From NCBI GenBank assembly GCA_037176725.1, contig JAZBRS010000026.1, positions 62,908,501 through 62,972,500 of the forward strand: a DNA stretch of 64,000 nt, written 5' to 3'. The position numbers and the translations under genes are program-made. This DNA comes from Posidonia oceanica. Lineage: Eukaryota > Streptophyta > Magnoliopsida > Alismatales > Posidoniaceae. Positions 10,560 through 19,884 of this stretch are shown here, one piece after another. The notes under the pieces were generated by a model that saw only the letters and a program-made list of their open reading frames with translations, had not been told where the DNA came from and did not search any database. The stretch's first letter is position 1. Every line of letters starts with the position of its first letter.

Positions 10560-11370
10560 TTCAGTCCTGTTATTGTGTGTTTCAGTTGTAATATTTTGTG
10601 GTTTGGTCCCTCTGTTTTCGATTTTTGCACATAGGTCCTATGGTAGATCATTTCATTTAAATGCATTAAGTCTACCATACTGCATTGCATTCTAGGTCCC
10701 TGCATGTTTCTGCTTTTGCATTTAGGTCCAATGCACTGTAGTAACTTAGGTTCTGATTTTAATTTTTGGTTGATGCATTACACTTTTGCCCCTCTGTTTT
10801 TTCATTTTTGCATATAGGTCCTTTTTAAATGCACAGTAATCATTTTGCATACATTTTAGCTTATTACATTGCATTTTCAACCCTGCATTTTCAAAAAATT
10901 GCACATCAGTCCTTTTCAGTGTTTTCAGAGCATATTTACCATACAAAATTGCATATTTGACCCCTGCATGATTTAAAAATCACACATAGGTCCTTGCACC
11001 TTTTAAAAACCATGTAAAAAGACTGTTTTGCCCCTAAAGTTGCATCTTAACTCATATGCTTACAAAATTGCATGCAGACCCTCCACTTGCATTCCTAGAC
11101 TCCCCAGGACCCTGTTTTCTGGAAAATTTGCACTTTAGACCCCAGTTTTTTTCAAAAATTGCACTCTAATTTCTTTTTGTTTTCAAAACTTCTTCCAATG
11201 CATACCCTCTTTTCAAAATAGCTTTCTGAGCCCAGTCTTTTGCAAAATAACCCTCTGCCCTCTCCTGTTTTCAAAATCCTCCTCTGTGGACCCCATCTTT
11301 TGTGAAAATTTGCATTTTAGCCCCTCTTCTCTTTCAAAAATGCTTTTGAACTCCTATCTTTTCCAAGTTT
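10560..11370 (+). repeat. Degenerate periodic repeats in El1 LTR
   Basis: A loose 60-70 bp periodicity repeats phrases such as TTTTGCATTTAGGTCC, TTTTCAAAAATTGCAC and TTTAGACCCC. The copies have diverged too far for a clean unit. Confidence 0.55.
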
Positions 11371-12124
11371 GTTCCCCTTGTTTCTTTTTGCTTGTGCATG
11401 CATTCTGCATTCATTTAGTCATGCATTTTGGCATCCCTCTGCACACACTAAGCACCTTTAGCTCCCCTTCACTTGGGAGGACCTTTTGCACACCCCTAGG
11501 ACCTCCTGAACACCTAGATCTGCTCTTCTCCCCTGTTCTGGCCCTTCTGCCTTGGAGCTGCGATACCTTCCGATCCGGCCGTTGGATCTTCTCAAGCAAG
11601 CTGCCCAGGCGACCGCAGCGAAGCGCTCTTCAGCATGGACCAAGCAGATCTCAGATCAGGCTCCTGAATTTCCAGGTATGTCCTCCTGAACCCCTGCATT
11701 GCATTCATTTGCATGCCATGTGCATAGTTTTCCTCGTTTTCGATTTCTGTCTTTTTGAGCATGTAGAATAGGGCCTTCTCTTCTTGTCTATCAACTCAAA
11801 TCTCCATTTCGCGTCTCCCTATGTGTTTTGTGTTGTGTTTTCCCTGGATTCACCACTTAATGTGACTTTCTTCCCCCTTTTCCACGATCCGATCGCATCG
11901 CGAGCTTTGGGCAGCATGCGAGACACACCGTGGGACGGTTTAGTGGGAAACGGTTGCAAAAGAGGTGGTAATCCCTCCGTTTGCTCACTCTCCCCTTTGT
12001 AGGTCTTCACACCTACTCTGTGTGGCCCTGAACAGTGCCTGTTCTCACACATGCGCTGTTCTGCTTCTCCTTTTCCTTCTTCTGATCTCTTCTTTGCATT
12101 TAGCATTCGCTCAGTTTTCCGAGG

Positions 12125-12400
12125 TTTTATCTCGCTGTTTTGGCACCGTTTTGCGTGCCCGTTCTCGTCTTGGCACCGTTTTGCGTGCCTGCTTTGTCTT
12201 TCGCGTCGTTTTGCGCGCTCGCCCTGTTTTTGGCACAGTTTTGCGTGCCCGTCACCGTCTTTCACACCAATTTGCGTGCCGCCTTGCTTTCTCGCTCGTT
12301 TTGCGCGTCGACCTTGTCTTTTTGCACCGTTTCGCGCGCTTTCTTGTTTTTCGCCTCGTTTTGCGTGTTTTACGTCGTTTTCTCTTGCATGTCGATTGCA
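12125..12400 (+). repeat. Tandem repeat, about 32 bp, TTTTGCGTGCC type
   Basis: About eight copies of a 28-34 bp unit containing GGCACCGTTTTGCGTGCC. A related array occurs inverted in the LTR of X (13965-14105, AAAACGATGCAAAGGCACGG) and in E3 (27600-27720), at a comparable distance from the LTR end. Confidence 0.75.
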
Positions 12401-12589
12401 TTGCATGGTTTTACCGTTGCTTTGCTTTTTCGCCTGCATTTGCATATAGGGCTGTGATGCTTACTGTCTGGAGTTCTCACGAGCCAGGTTTCGCCCGGTT
12501 CGGAACACAGACAGCGTAGCTGAGCGTTTAGACAGCACGTTTACTTCCTCTCTTTGCATCTCTCCACTTAGAGCACACCTTGAGCATTT

Positions 12590-12597
12590 ATATAGGC
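12590..12597 (+). promoter_or_regulatory. Putative TATA box of El1 LTR
   Basis: TATATAGG stands about 75 bases before the conserved leader block at 12669. The E LTR has TATATAAA at the matching place. Promoter activity is inferred from position and motif. Confidence 0.5.
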
Positions 12598-12668
12598 ATT
12601 CATAGGCACATAGGCATTCATAGGCACATAGGCATTCAATCCTGCATTTCCCTGCGTATGCGAGCGTA

Positions 12669-12766
12669 AGCCTAGAAAGACCGATTCTCGGGCGTGTCGG
12701 GGGTGCCTAACACCTTCCCTGCACGTAACAGGAGTCCTTGCCCTGTCTTTTGGCCCGCAATGACCG
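12669..12766 (+). promoter_or_regulatory. Leader block conserved among four LTR types
   Basis: The sequence around AAGACCG...GGGGTGCCTAACACC...GTAACAGGAGTCCTTGCCC is shared, inverted, with X (13625-13715), E3 (27240-27345) and E (41045-41125). It lies downstream of the putative TATA box and so probably in the transcript leader (R/U5). Confidence 0.7.
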
Positions 12767-12916
12767 TACTGCCCTTATCCTAGGCTAGAGTCATCTCATT
12801 TGCATGTATTTGCATTTGTTTCCTTTGCATTGCTTTGCTTTGCATTTCTTGCTTGGTTTTGCGTGTTAATTCACGCATTTCCCCCGGTTTTCCTTGTCTC
12901 CCGTTAATAGACATGG

Positions 12917-12927
12917 TGGCGACTCTG
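12917..12927 (+). other. PBS-like sequence inside El1 LTR
   Basis: TGGCGACTCTG lies about 115 bases before the LTR end and resembles the first bases of the PBS of X and E (TGGCGACTCCG). Confidence 0.6.
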
Positions 12928-13040
12928 ATTTGTCTTATCTTTCTCTTTTCTCCTCGATTTCAAGTGTTTTCGAGTCGAGCCCCTTCCTCGGATCCAATCG
13001 CCGCTAGATAGCGAGCCTGATTCCGATCGGGATCGCTACA

Positions 13041-13312
13041 GTGACATAGTATTTGTGTAAAACAAAACACATATCACACAAAAAGCATGCAAAGTGCGCC
13101 AAGCAAATATTTAGGCATGTGATGCAAGAAGATAGAGTAGCGCAAGCAATCATGGCATAAAGCAGGTAAATAAACAAGCAAGCAGATAAGCAAGAGCAGA
13201 AGGCAAGTAAAGCACAAAAGCAAGAGGCGAGAAGGCCAAGACGAAAGTCGGAGTCAGGGGTCTTCAGCGGAGCATCTGCTGATGTTTCCCATCTCCCCAT
13301 CGGAGTCGCCAC
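13041..13312 (-). other. Truncated internal 5' end of element X
   Basis: Read on the minus strand, this is the sequence directly after the 5' LTR and PBS of X: an untranslated leader rich in GCTTGCTT and CTTTTGC phrases. It stops at 13041, where the LTR of El1 ends, so El1 appears inserted here. Bases 13041-13045 (GTGAC) are the expected target-site copy; the other copy would be left of the window. Confidence 0.7.
13294..13311 (-). promoter_or_regulatory. tRNA primer-binding site of element X
   Basis: On the minus strand TGGCGACTCCGATGGGGA follows the LTR end (...TTACTACA) after a single G. It is nearly identical to the PBS of E. Tat/Ogre elements are reported to use tRNA-Arg as primer; the tRNA itself was not checked. 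Confidence 0.8.
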
Positions 13313-16229
13313 TGTAGTAATCCTGAATTCTGATCGTCCATACACGATGCCAAAGCTTGCGTGCACCGATCAAAATAGGCTCACTATATGCAGCAGGATC
13401 CGAGGGAAGAAACTCGATTCGGAAACGCTGGCAAAAAGAAGAAAAAGAAGATGATAAGACAAAACGGAGTCGCCATCAGGTCCATTAAATAGGGAGACTA
13501 GGAAAATCGAGGGTAATGCATGAAAAGACATACAAAACCGGATGCAAAGAAGGAGCAAAAGGATGCGATGCAACACAATGCGATGCTATGCTATGACTCG
13601 TGCCTAGGATGAAGGGAAGGTCGATGCGGGCCAAGAGAAAGGGCAAGGACTCCTGTTACGTACGGGGACGGTGTTAGGCACCCCGATACGTCCGAGAGTC
13701 GGTCTTTCTTAGGCAATCTCGCGCTCTAATGCAGGAAAATGCTAGCCTAATGCCTAAATGCAATGAGTAGCTGCTTACCATGCATGGGAAATAAACGTGC
13801 AATCTATGTGCTCAGCAACGCTGCTAGTGTTCCGAACTAGGCGAACCCTGGTTCGTGAGAACTCCTAGGCAGTAAGCATCATAGCCCTAATGCAAATGCA
13901 GGCGCTAATACAAAACTGCGGGGAAAACCAGGCAATGCAAACGACATGCAAGCGATAAAACCAAAGCATGCGTGGAAAATGATGCAAGGGCACGGAAAAC
14001 GAGGCGAAAGCACAGAAAACGATGCAAAGGCACGGGAAACGATGCAAAGGCGAGGAAAACGATGCAAACCTGCGGAAAACAATGTAAAAGCGAGGTGCGA
14101 AAGCCAAAACAGGGTTCAGGTAGCATGCATGGGGATTGCAGCAGGCATAAGAAGCAATAAAATGCAGAAAACAGCGAACAAAGCAAAATCAGCATTTTAA
14201 AATCACATCTAGCCAACTGCAAGCATTGGACGCTGGCATTGCTAGCGTTCAACACCTGCTGGAGGCAGACAGCATGCAACTTTGAAAAAGGATGCATTTT
14301 AGCTATATGAATGCAATGCAAATGCAGAAATGTAGTAGGATGGGTGCATGACATGCAGGACAGGCATGGCAACAAGACCGAAGCAGATTCAGAGCAAGAG
14401 GCAAGCTAAGATCAAGAACCAAAGCAAGTAGGGTGTTGGACGCCCTTGGGCATGGCGTACAATGTTAGATGCCAGAGAGGCAGGCGTCCAACACAGGCTA
14501 GAGGAAAACAAGACAAAAAAGCATACAAATGACAAATAAAAAATTGGGGGCATGCATTTGGGCTACTGGAGACAAGCAGAAGGTAGACATGCAAGCATGG
14601 ATCACACAGAAAATAAAAAATTCACCATCTACAACATGTGCCAGGCATAAAGCTCAACCAGAGCGTTGGACGCGAGCTGAACCAGCGTCCAATGTTGGAC
14701 GCCTAGAACAGCAGCATACAACGCCCTGGGAGGCACAAACACACAAGAACTTGCATAAAAAAAGGCATATGATCTAAAGAAGTTAAAGAACAATTGCTAT
14801 GAAGGCTAGGCAAGCTACTGATGAACCGGCGTCCAACGTTGCACGCAGATCACCCAGGCGTCCAACGCAGGCAGATAACAGATGACTTAGAGCATGCAAA
14901 AAGATTTAAGCATGGATCCAAACAAAGAAGTAGGCATGGCATAGCATCTGAAGACATGTAAGGAAGGCATGCAGCGTGGATTTACACAAAAAGCAAGCAA
15001 TAGCAAAGCATGGCAAAGCAAAGGCAAAGGCAAACAAAGCAGGGTGTTGGACGCTGGCTACTGTCGCGTCCAACGTTGGACGCACCAGCATGGGCGTCCA
15101 ACACACTGAACATCCTCCTGGCTAAGAATCGCGGCCAAACGGATCCAAAGCTTCAAGAAAACTTGCTAATAAGCAAGGGTGATTGACAACAAGCATGGTG
15201 GTATGCTTGGTGCCAAGATTAGGCGGATGGATTGCTCCACCCACCTCCTCCTCCTCATCGCCGGAAAACCAAGCGATGGAGGGGTGTGTGCAGTGCAAAC
15301 AAGCATGGAAAGCATATAGAAACACTCAACCTATCATGCACTAGCCTAAGGGATGGAAGACCAACCTGGCCGTAGCTTGAAATGGCGTGTCACACTCCAT
15401 CACCGGCGCTATGGAAGTGGGCGACAGGGCATCTCCGGCGAGCTCGCGCGGCTTGCTAGGGGCACGGGAGAGCTAGGCGAAGGGTCGGGAGTGAAGGTGG
15501 ATCTTTGCTCTTCGCACCGGAGTGGTCGAATTGCAGAGGGGAGGGCTGTGCTGGTCTGTGGGTGCATGGGAAGAGGGCTGTTTGGTGCTGGTTTTGTGTT
15601 GGGTTGCATGGGTTTGGGTGCAAATGACAGCGGATGCAGAGGAGAATTGTAGGCTTAGCAGGGGCTTCTGGGTGTGAGGAAGGCACGAGGGATGTCAGGA
15701 GTGGCAGGTGGGCGTGTCAGACGGCTGGCGAAGTCGCGACGGTGGCTGAAGGCAGTGAGGTGGGAGAGAGCGGAAAACGGGCTGAGGAAGAAAAGGTGGG
15801 TAGTAACTCGGCCTTGGCAGCTAGTGGATGACCTGGAGTGCAAGAGGGGACGGGTAGTAAGTCCGGGGAGGTGGTGGAGTGGACGGGAGGTGAGCCGAAG
15901 GTGGCAGAGCAGCCGCTGCTGCAACCGAGTCCTTGGACGCTAGAGCAGAGGGCGTCCAATGTTGGACGCTAGCATAGGGCACGTCCAACGTTGGACGCTG
16001 CCTATTCTAGCGTACAACGCACCCAAGAGGCAAAAGCTGTAATGGGCTTGGGCTTGGGCTTGGAAAAGGTTTAAAAAGGTGTAAAAAGGCTTGGGTTGGG
16101 TTTAGGTAAGGTTTTAGGTGGAAATGGGTTGGAAATGGGTTAGGTTTGAAAAAGAGTGCCATTCCAGAGTCCACGCAAGCCTGCAGGAGAAATCACCAAC
16201 TTCCAGCCTGTCAAAATGGGGTGTCTACA
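13313..16229 (-). repeat. 5' LTR of element X
   Basis: On the minus strand the LTR runs from TGTAGACACCCCATTTTGAC at 16229 to TTACTACA at 13313, followed by the PBS, so it is a 5' LTR of about 2.9 kb. It shares family identity with the E3 LTR (27111-30224) along its length. It holds a leader block (13625-13715), an AAAACGATGC repeat array, several GTTGGACGC double-hairpin modules (near 14225, 14430, 14655, 14830, 15046-15102, 15930-16020) and a PBS-like copy at 13465-13475. Bases 16230-16234 (ATGAC) are the expected target-site copy. No gene is seen. Confidence 0.85.
15046..15102. repeat. Reference copy of the GTTGGACGC double-hairpin module
   Basis: Two perfect 9-bp stems follow one another. 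GTTGGACGC 15046-15054 pairs with GCGTCCAAC 15066-15074 (11-base loop), and GTTGGACGC 15075-15083 pairs with GCGTCCAAC 15094-15102 (10-base loop). The junction is the palindrome GCGTCCAACGTTGGACGC. Confidence 0.9.
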
Positions 16230-16334
16230 ATGACGGCCTCATCTCCATGTGCATTCTAGCTTGTAGAAGCCTCTGGTATTGGAAGAAAATTTATGTACAG
16301 GCTTCCTGGCGACATTCAGCATTTTAAGTCGCTC

Positions 16335-16480
16335 TGAAGTGTAGGACGCAACAATTATCTGCGTCCAACGTAGGACGTAATGTGTTTCTGCGTCCAACAC
16401 TTTGTTGATGCTGCTGCACTTAAACGCAAGAATTGTTTGCGTCGTACGTAGGACGCAGCCTATTATAGCGTCCTACGTGT
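16335..16480. repeat. GTAGGACGC hairpin modules before the PMD gene
   Basis: Variants of the module (GTAGGACGC with GCGTCCAAC and GCGTCCTAC) lie just upstream of the antisense PMD gene in element N. Another cluster lies beyond the gene at 20400-20640, so modules of this type bracket it. Confidence 0.75.
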
Positions 16481-16499
16481 TGAGGCCTTTAACGGTCCA

Positions 16500-19400
16500 T
16501 GTCCGCTTTTCTTCCTCACTTTCCCGCTCACTACTCTCCTTTCTCTTCTTCTCCGGTGACAACGGCGATTCCTTCTGAGTTTCTAAGCTTCTTCTAGCAT
16601 GAGGCGGGTCGCCCCTTGACGGATTTGACGGCCGGAACTAGGGCATGGGTTGCAGCGGCGATGCATATTCCGGCGAGCGGTGACTGTGACTTTTAGTTCC
16701 GGTGAGTATGCTTTCCTCCCTTCCCCTCCTCTTCCTCATCATTCCCGACAGTGCTTTGACCTCTATTGGGTCCTTTTCAGTTTATGCTGAGATTTGGTAA
16801 ATCTTACATGAGGCCAAAGAAGTTGGCATGGGAGTGGGAAGGCCCGTCGACATCCGGCGGGTCTGAGCCGACTCCGGTGAGGGTGCCAGAGGCAGTCGGG
16901 ATGACAGAGGAGGCGCTAGCAGTTGGGATGACGGAGGAGGCACCGGCAGTTGGGACCGAGGCACAAGAAGGCGGGGAGGTTCGTGGTGCTCCAGAGATGG
17001 CTACAGAGGGCCCACTACTGGTTGAGGGGGCGCTTCGGGTACGACTTCGGTTGCGGATACCTGTGGCTCCGAGAGTTCAGGCTTGGAGTCAATCATTCCT
17101 TCGATTGAGGATTCAGAGGAGTCAGGGTCAGAGGAGGTAGTTCCCGAGGCAGTCCCCACTGCTACTACTCCTACTGCTGGGATGGTTGAGGATGACGGCT
17201 GGTATGTGAGCATCCAGGACTTTGTTCGACGGGAGGCAGAGGGCGATGCTAGTGCTCCTCTAGATTTTACGCAGGCTCACATACCCCACGACGAGGTGCA
17301 GGCTTTGGCACCATGCAGGGATGCTGCCCAGGCCGAGCTTGTGGTAGCTGCACTGGCAGCTAGGGGACAGGTAACCACAGTTCCATTCAATTTCAAATAT
17401 TATTTTTGTGAACTTTGTGTGACAATTTTTCTCTCTCTTGCAGAGTCAGGCTCCCGCCGTCGTGCGCTGTTACTGGGGTCAGGTCCTCAGGTGCTACCAG
17501 ATGTTGGAGCTTTTCCAGCACGAGCGGCTTCGGCAGATGGGGTTTGGACACTTCCTGTCCATTCCTCTTTTCCAGCTTGAGTTGGGACTTCTGGAGTCTG
17601 CAGAAGAGCGCTACCACCCCCCATACGAGCTCGTTCGTGACCTGGGTTGGTGAGTTCATCCTTTCTCTGGAGGACATGGCCTGACTGACTGGCCTATGGG
17701 TGATGGGACGTCCGGTGACTGGCCTAGTACACTCCGACTACTCCTCTATGATGGCAGAGTTGGTGGGGAGAAGGGTCGTCATGTATGGGCCCCACCTTTC
17801 TGTTACTACCTCGGCGGTTCAGCGCGTCGAGGACTCCCGGGAGACTGATACAGAGCCCGGAGAGGACGCGGATCAGCAGCTCCGCACTTTCCTTTTAGTT
17901 CTGTTTGGGGACCTGCTATTCAGCCACGCTACTTCGCGAATTTCGGCAGTGTTCCTGCCCCTGCTCACCGACTTAGATCGAGTAGGGGAGTACGCTTAGG
18001 GAGCCGCGAGCCTGTCGTTCTTGTACACCGTGCTCTTCAAGTTTTCCGATGGTAGTTCCCGCCAGCTTGACGGGAACCTGCCATTCTTTCAGGTATATAA
18101 ACTTTCTTTGCTTATTTAAGCTTCAAGTATTATTTACTTTGCATGCTCGACTGATGATTTGCTTTCTTTTTACTTGCAGATGTGGGTATGGGACCACTTT
18201 ACTTTCATGAGGCCCATCCCACCTTCAGTTCCCGAGGCAAGGATGCCCTTCCCACGTGGACTGCACTGGAGTCAGGCTGCTCATGCACCTGAGGCGGTTA
18301 TTGGCCATCGCTATGTCGGGCGTCTCTTCTTTAAGATGCTGGTTCCTGCCCAGGTAATATGCCCCTGCTGATATATTATTCTTCTTTTGGTTTACTGATT
18401 CCCTGCCTGCTTTTCAGGTGATCTGGCGTCCTTACGCCGAGGGGGAGCACGAGGTTGTCCCTGAGATAGCTCGGGACCGGACAGTTTTCGACCGGGACAT
18501 CTGGCTCCACTATTGGAATCACTGCCACTTCCAACAGATCAGCTAGGCACTTAGGCAGTTGGGGCGTCGGCAGATTCAGCCTCTGGCTCACCCGTTTCGA
18601 GTTTGGCGTGAGATACGGGGGGGAGGTGGACGTGCTCGCCACTGGGTTGACACCTACGGTCCACAGTTGCTGGACTGGGTTCGAGGCGGCTCCACCACTC
18701 CTGTTGATGCGACTGCTGAGGACGAGCTGGCTTGGGCCAGGTGGATGGATGACCAGTTTAGTGAGCTCATGGTCTTCCATCGCTCCCATTTTCTGGAGTG
18801 GTCAAACCTTCCCATGGGTGACACCGCTCCAGATGTGACAGCGATGGCTGTGGGCGAGCTGCAGGAGTCCGTCCGCTCTCACAGGATTCAGATGGAGATA
18901 GCGGTGCGTATTTAGCTTTAGGTTTCAATTTGTATTGCCTATATTTCTTGACAGCTAACTTGTTTGGACCTTGCTCCTCGCAGCTGAGGACTACTGACGA
19001 GTATAGTCAGCACGAGCGCGACCTGGTTAGGCACGTTGCTGAGCTGACTGAGGAGGTTGAGCGTCTGTGAGCCTCTGCTTCTCAGGTTTGCATTTATTTT
19101 TATAGCATAGTTTTTTGTCTTGAAAATTGTGCTAATTATGCCTCCTTTGCTTTTGCAGCCCTCGACCAGCTCTGCCCCTCCACCGAGTCATGCCGAGGAG
19201 ATTTCCTACCTTCAGAGTATGGTAAGTATAGTAGTATACTTTCCCTTTATATTTCTTAATTCAGTTCTGACTATGGTTCCGGCTCTTGCAGGTTGACGAT
19301 CTTCAGCGGGAGTTGGAGCGGACTACGGCAGGTGCCTTGGAGTGTGCTTTATGCCTTGAGGAGCAGCTGGAGGAGGTACGTCGGCTTGCTGAGGAGAGGG

Positions 19401-19884
19401 CTGCTGAGATTGCTCGGCTTGCTGTGCAGCAGCGACCCTTACTGGCAACTGATTTGGCTGCAGAGATTGCCAAGCTGAGGAGGCAGCTGGAGGTGGCTCA
19501 AAAGGTATAACTTGCTCTTCTTTCTTTTAAATTCATATGCTTGCTTATGCTAATGACTTGATGCTTCTCCTCTATCTTTTCTTACAGGAACGAGATACGG
19601 ATCGTGCGATGGCAACTCAGTTTGAGACCGAGGCGATGTGTTACCGACGGGAGGCCGTGCTTGGTAGTGTTTCTACTGGTCGCCGAGTTCCTCCTCCTCC
19701 ATTGTATGCGTCGAGGCATCGCTCTGGCAGCCATCATCCACCGGTTGGGGGGTCTCGAGCTGCATCACAGGCTTCCTTAGCTGGCTCAGTGCATCAGTTG
19801 GCATAGCCCCTTGCAGCTCCTCCTTCGGTTCCTTCTTCAGTTCCTCCTTCAGCTCCCGAGGGCGAGGGGGAGAGTGCCACTTAG
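16500..19884 (+). pseudogene. Intron-containing plant mobile domain gene, decayed, antisense in element N
   Basis: A multi-exon gene can be read on the plus strand. Putative 5' UTR exon to 16701, then coding exons 16781-17370, 17444-18092, 18180-18353, 18418-18903, 18984-19085, 19159-19221, 19292-19505 and 19588-19884. Every intron is 60-90 bases, starts GT, ends (C)AG after a pyrimidine run, and all coding introns I could phase are phase 0. The protein shows the PMD pattern of MAIN/PP7-long-form-like proteins: YELVRDLGW...FILSLEDMA...GRPVTG, then LRTFLLVLFGDLLF, VFLPLLTDLDRVGEYA followed by a stop where the family has Trp-Gly, then MWVWDHF. The C-terminal third is Glu/Leu-rich and looks like a coiled coil. 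It is broken by stops (for example TAG 18544-18546, TGA in exon 6, TAG 19804-19806) and by a one-base shift near 17027. No catalytic function can be assigned. Confidence 0.8.

Larger units (their letters stand above)
7204..13040 (+). repeat. 3' LTR of El1, about 5.8 kb
   Basis: The LTR starts with TGTTGACACCCCATCTT right after a polypurine tract and ends with GATCGCTACA. What follows at 13041 is internal sequence of element X, so this is the outer edge of El1. The last 500 bases are clearly related to the ends of the LTRs of X, E3 and E, which supports the end point. The interior holds CT-rich and A-rich stretches (7,620-8,700), a GC-rich stretch (8,930-10,380), and two repeated regions listed separately. 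Several open frames of 60-225 codons occur on both strands; none shows a domain. The length is typical of the Ogre branch of Tat. The partner 5' LTR must lie upstream of the window, so the start rests on motif evidence only. Confidence 0.82.
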
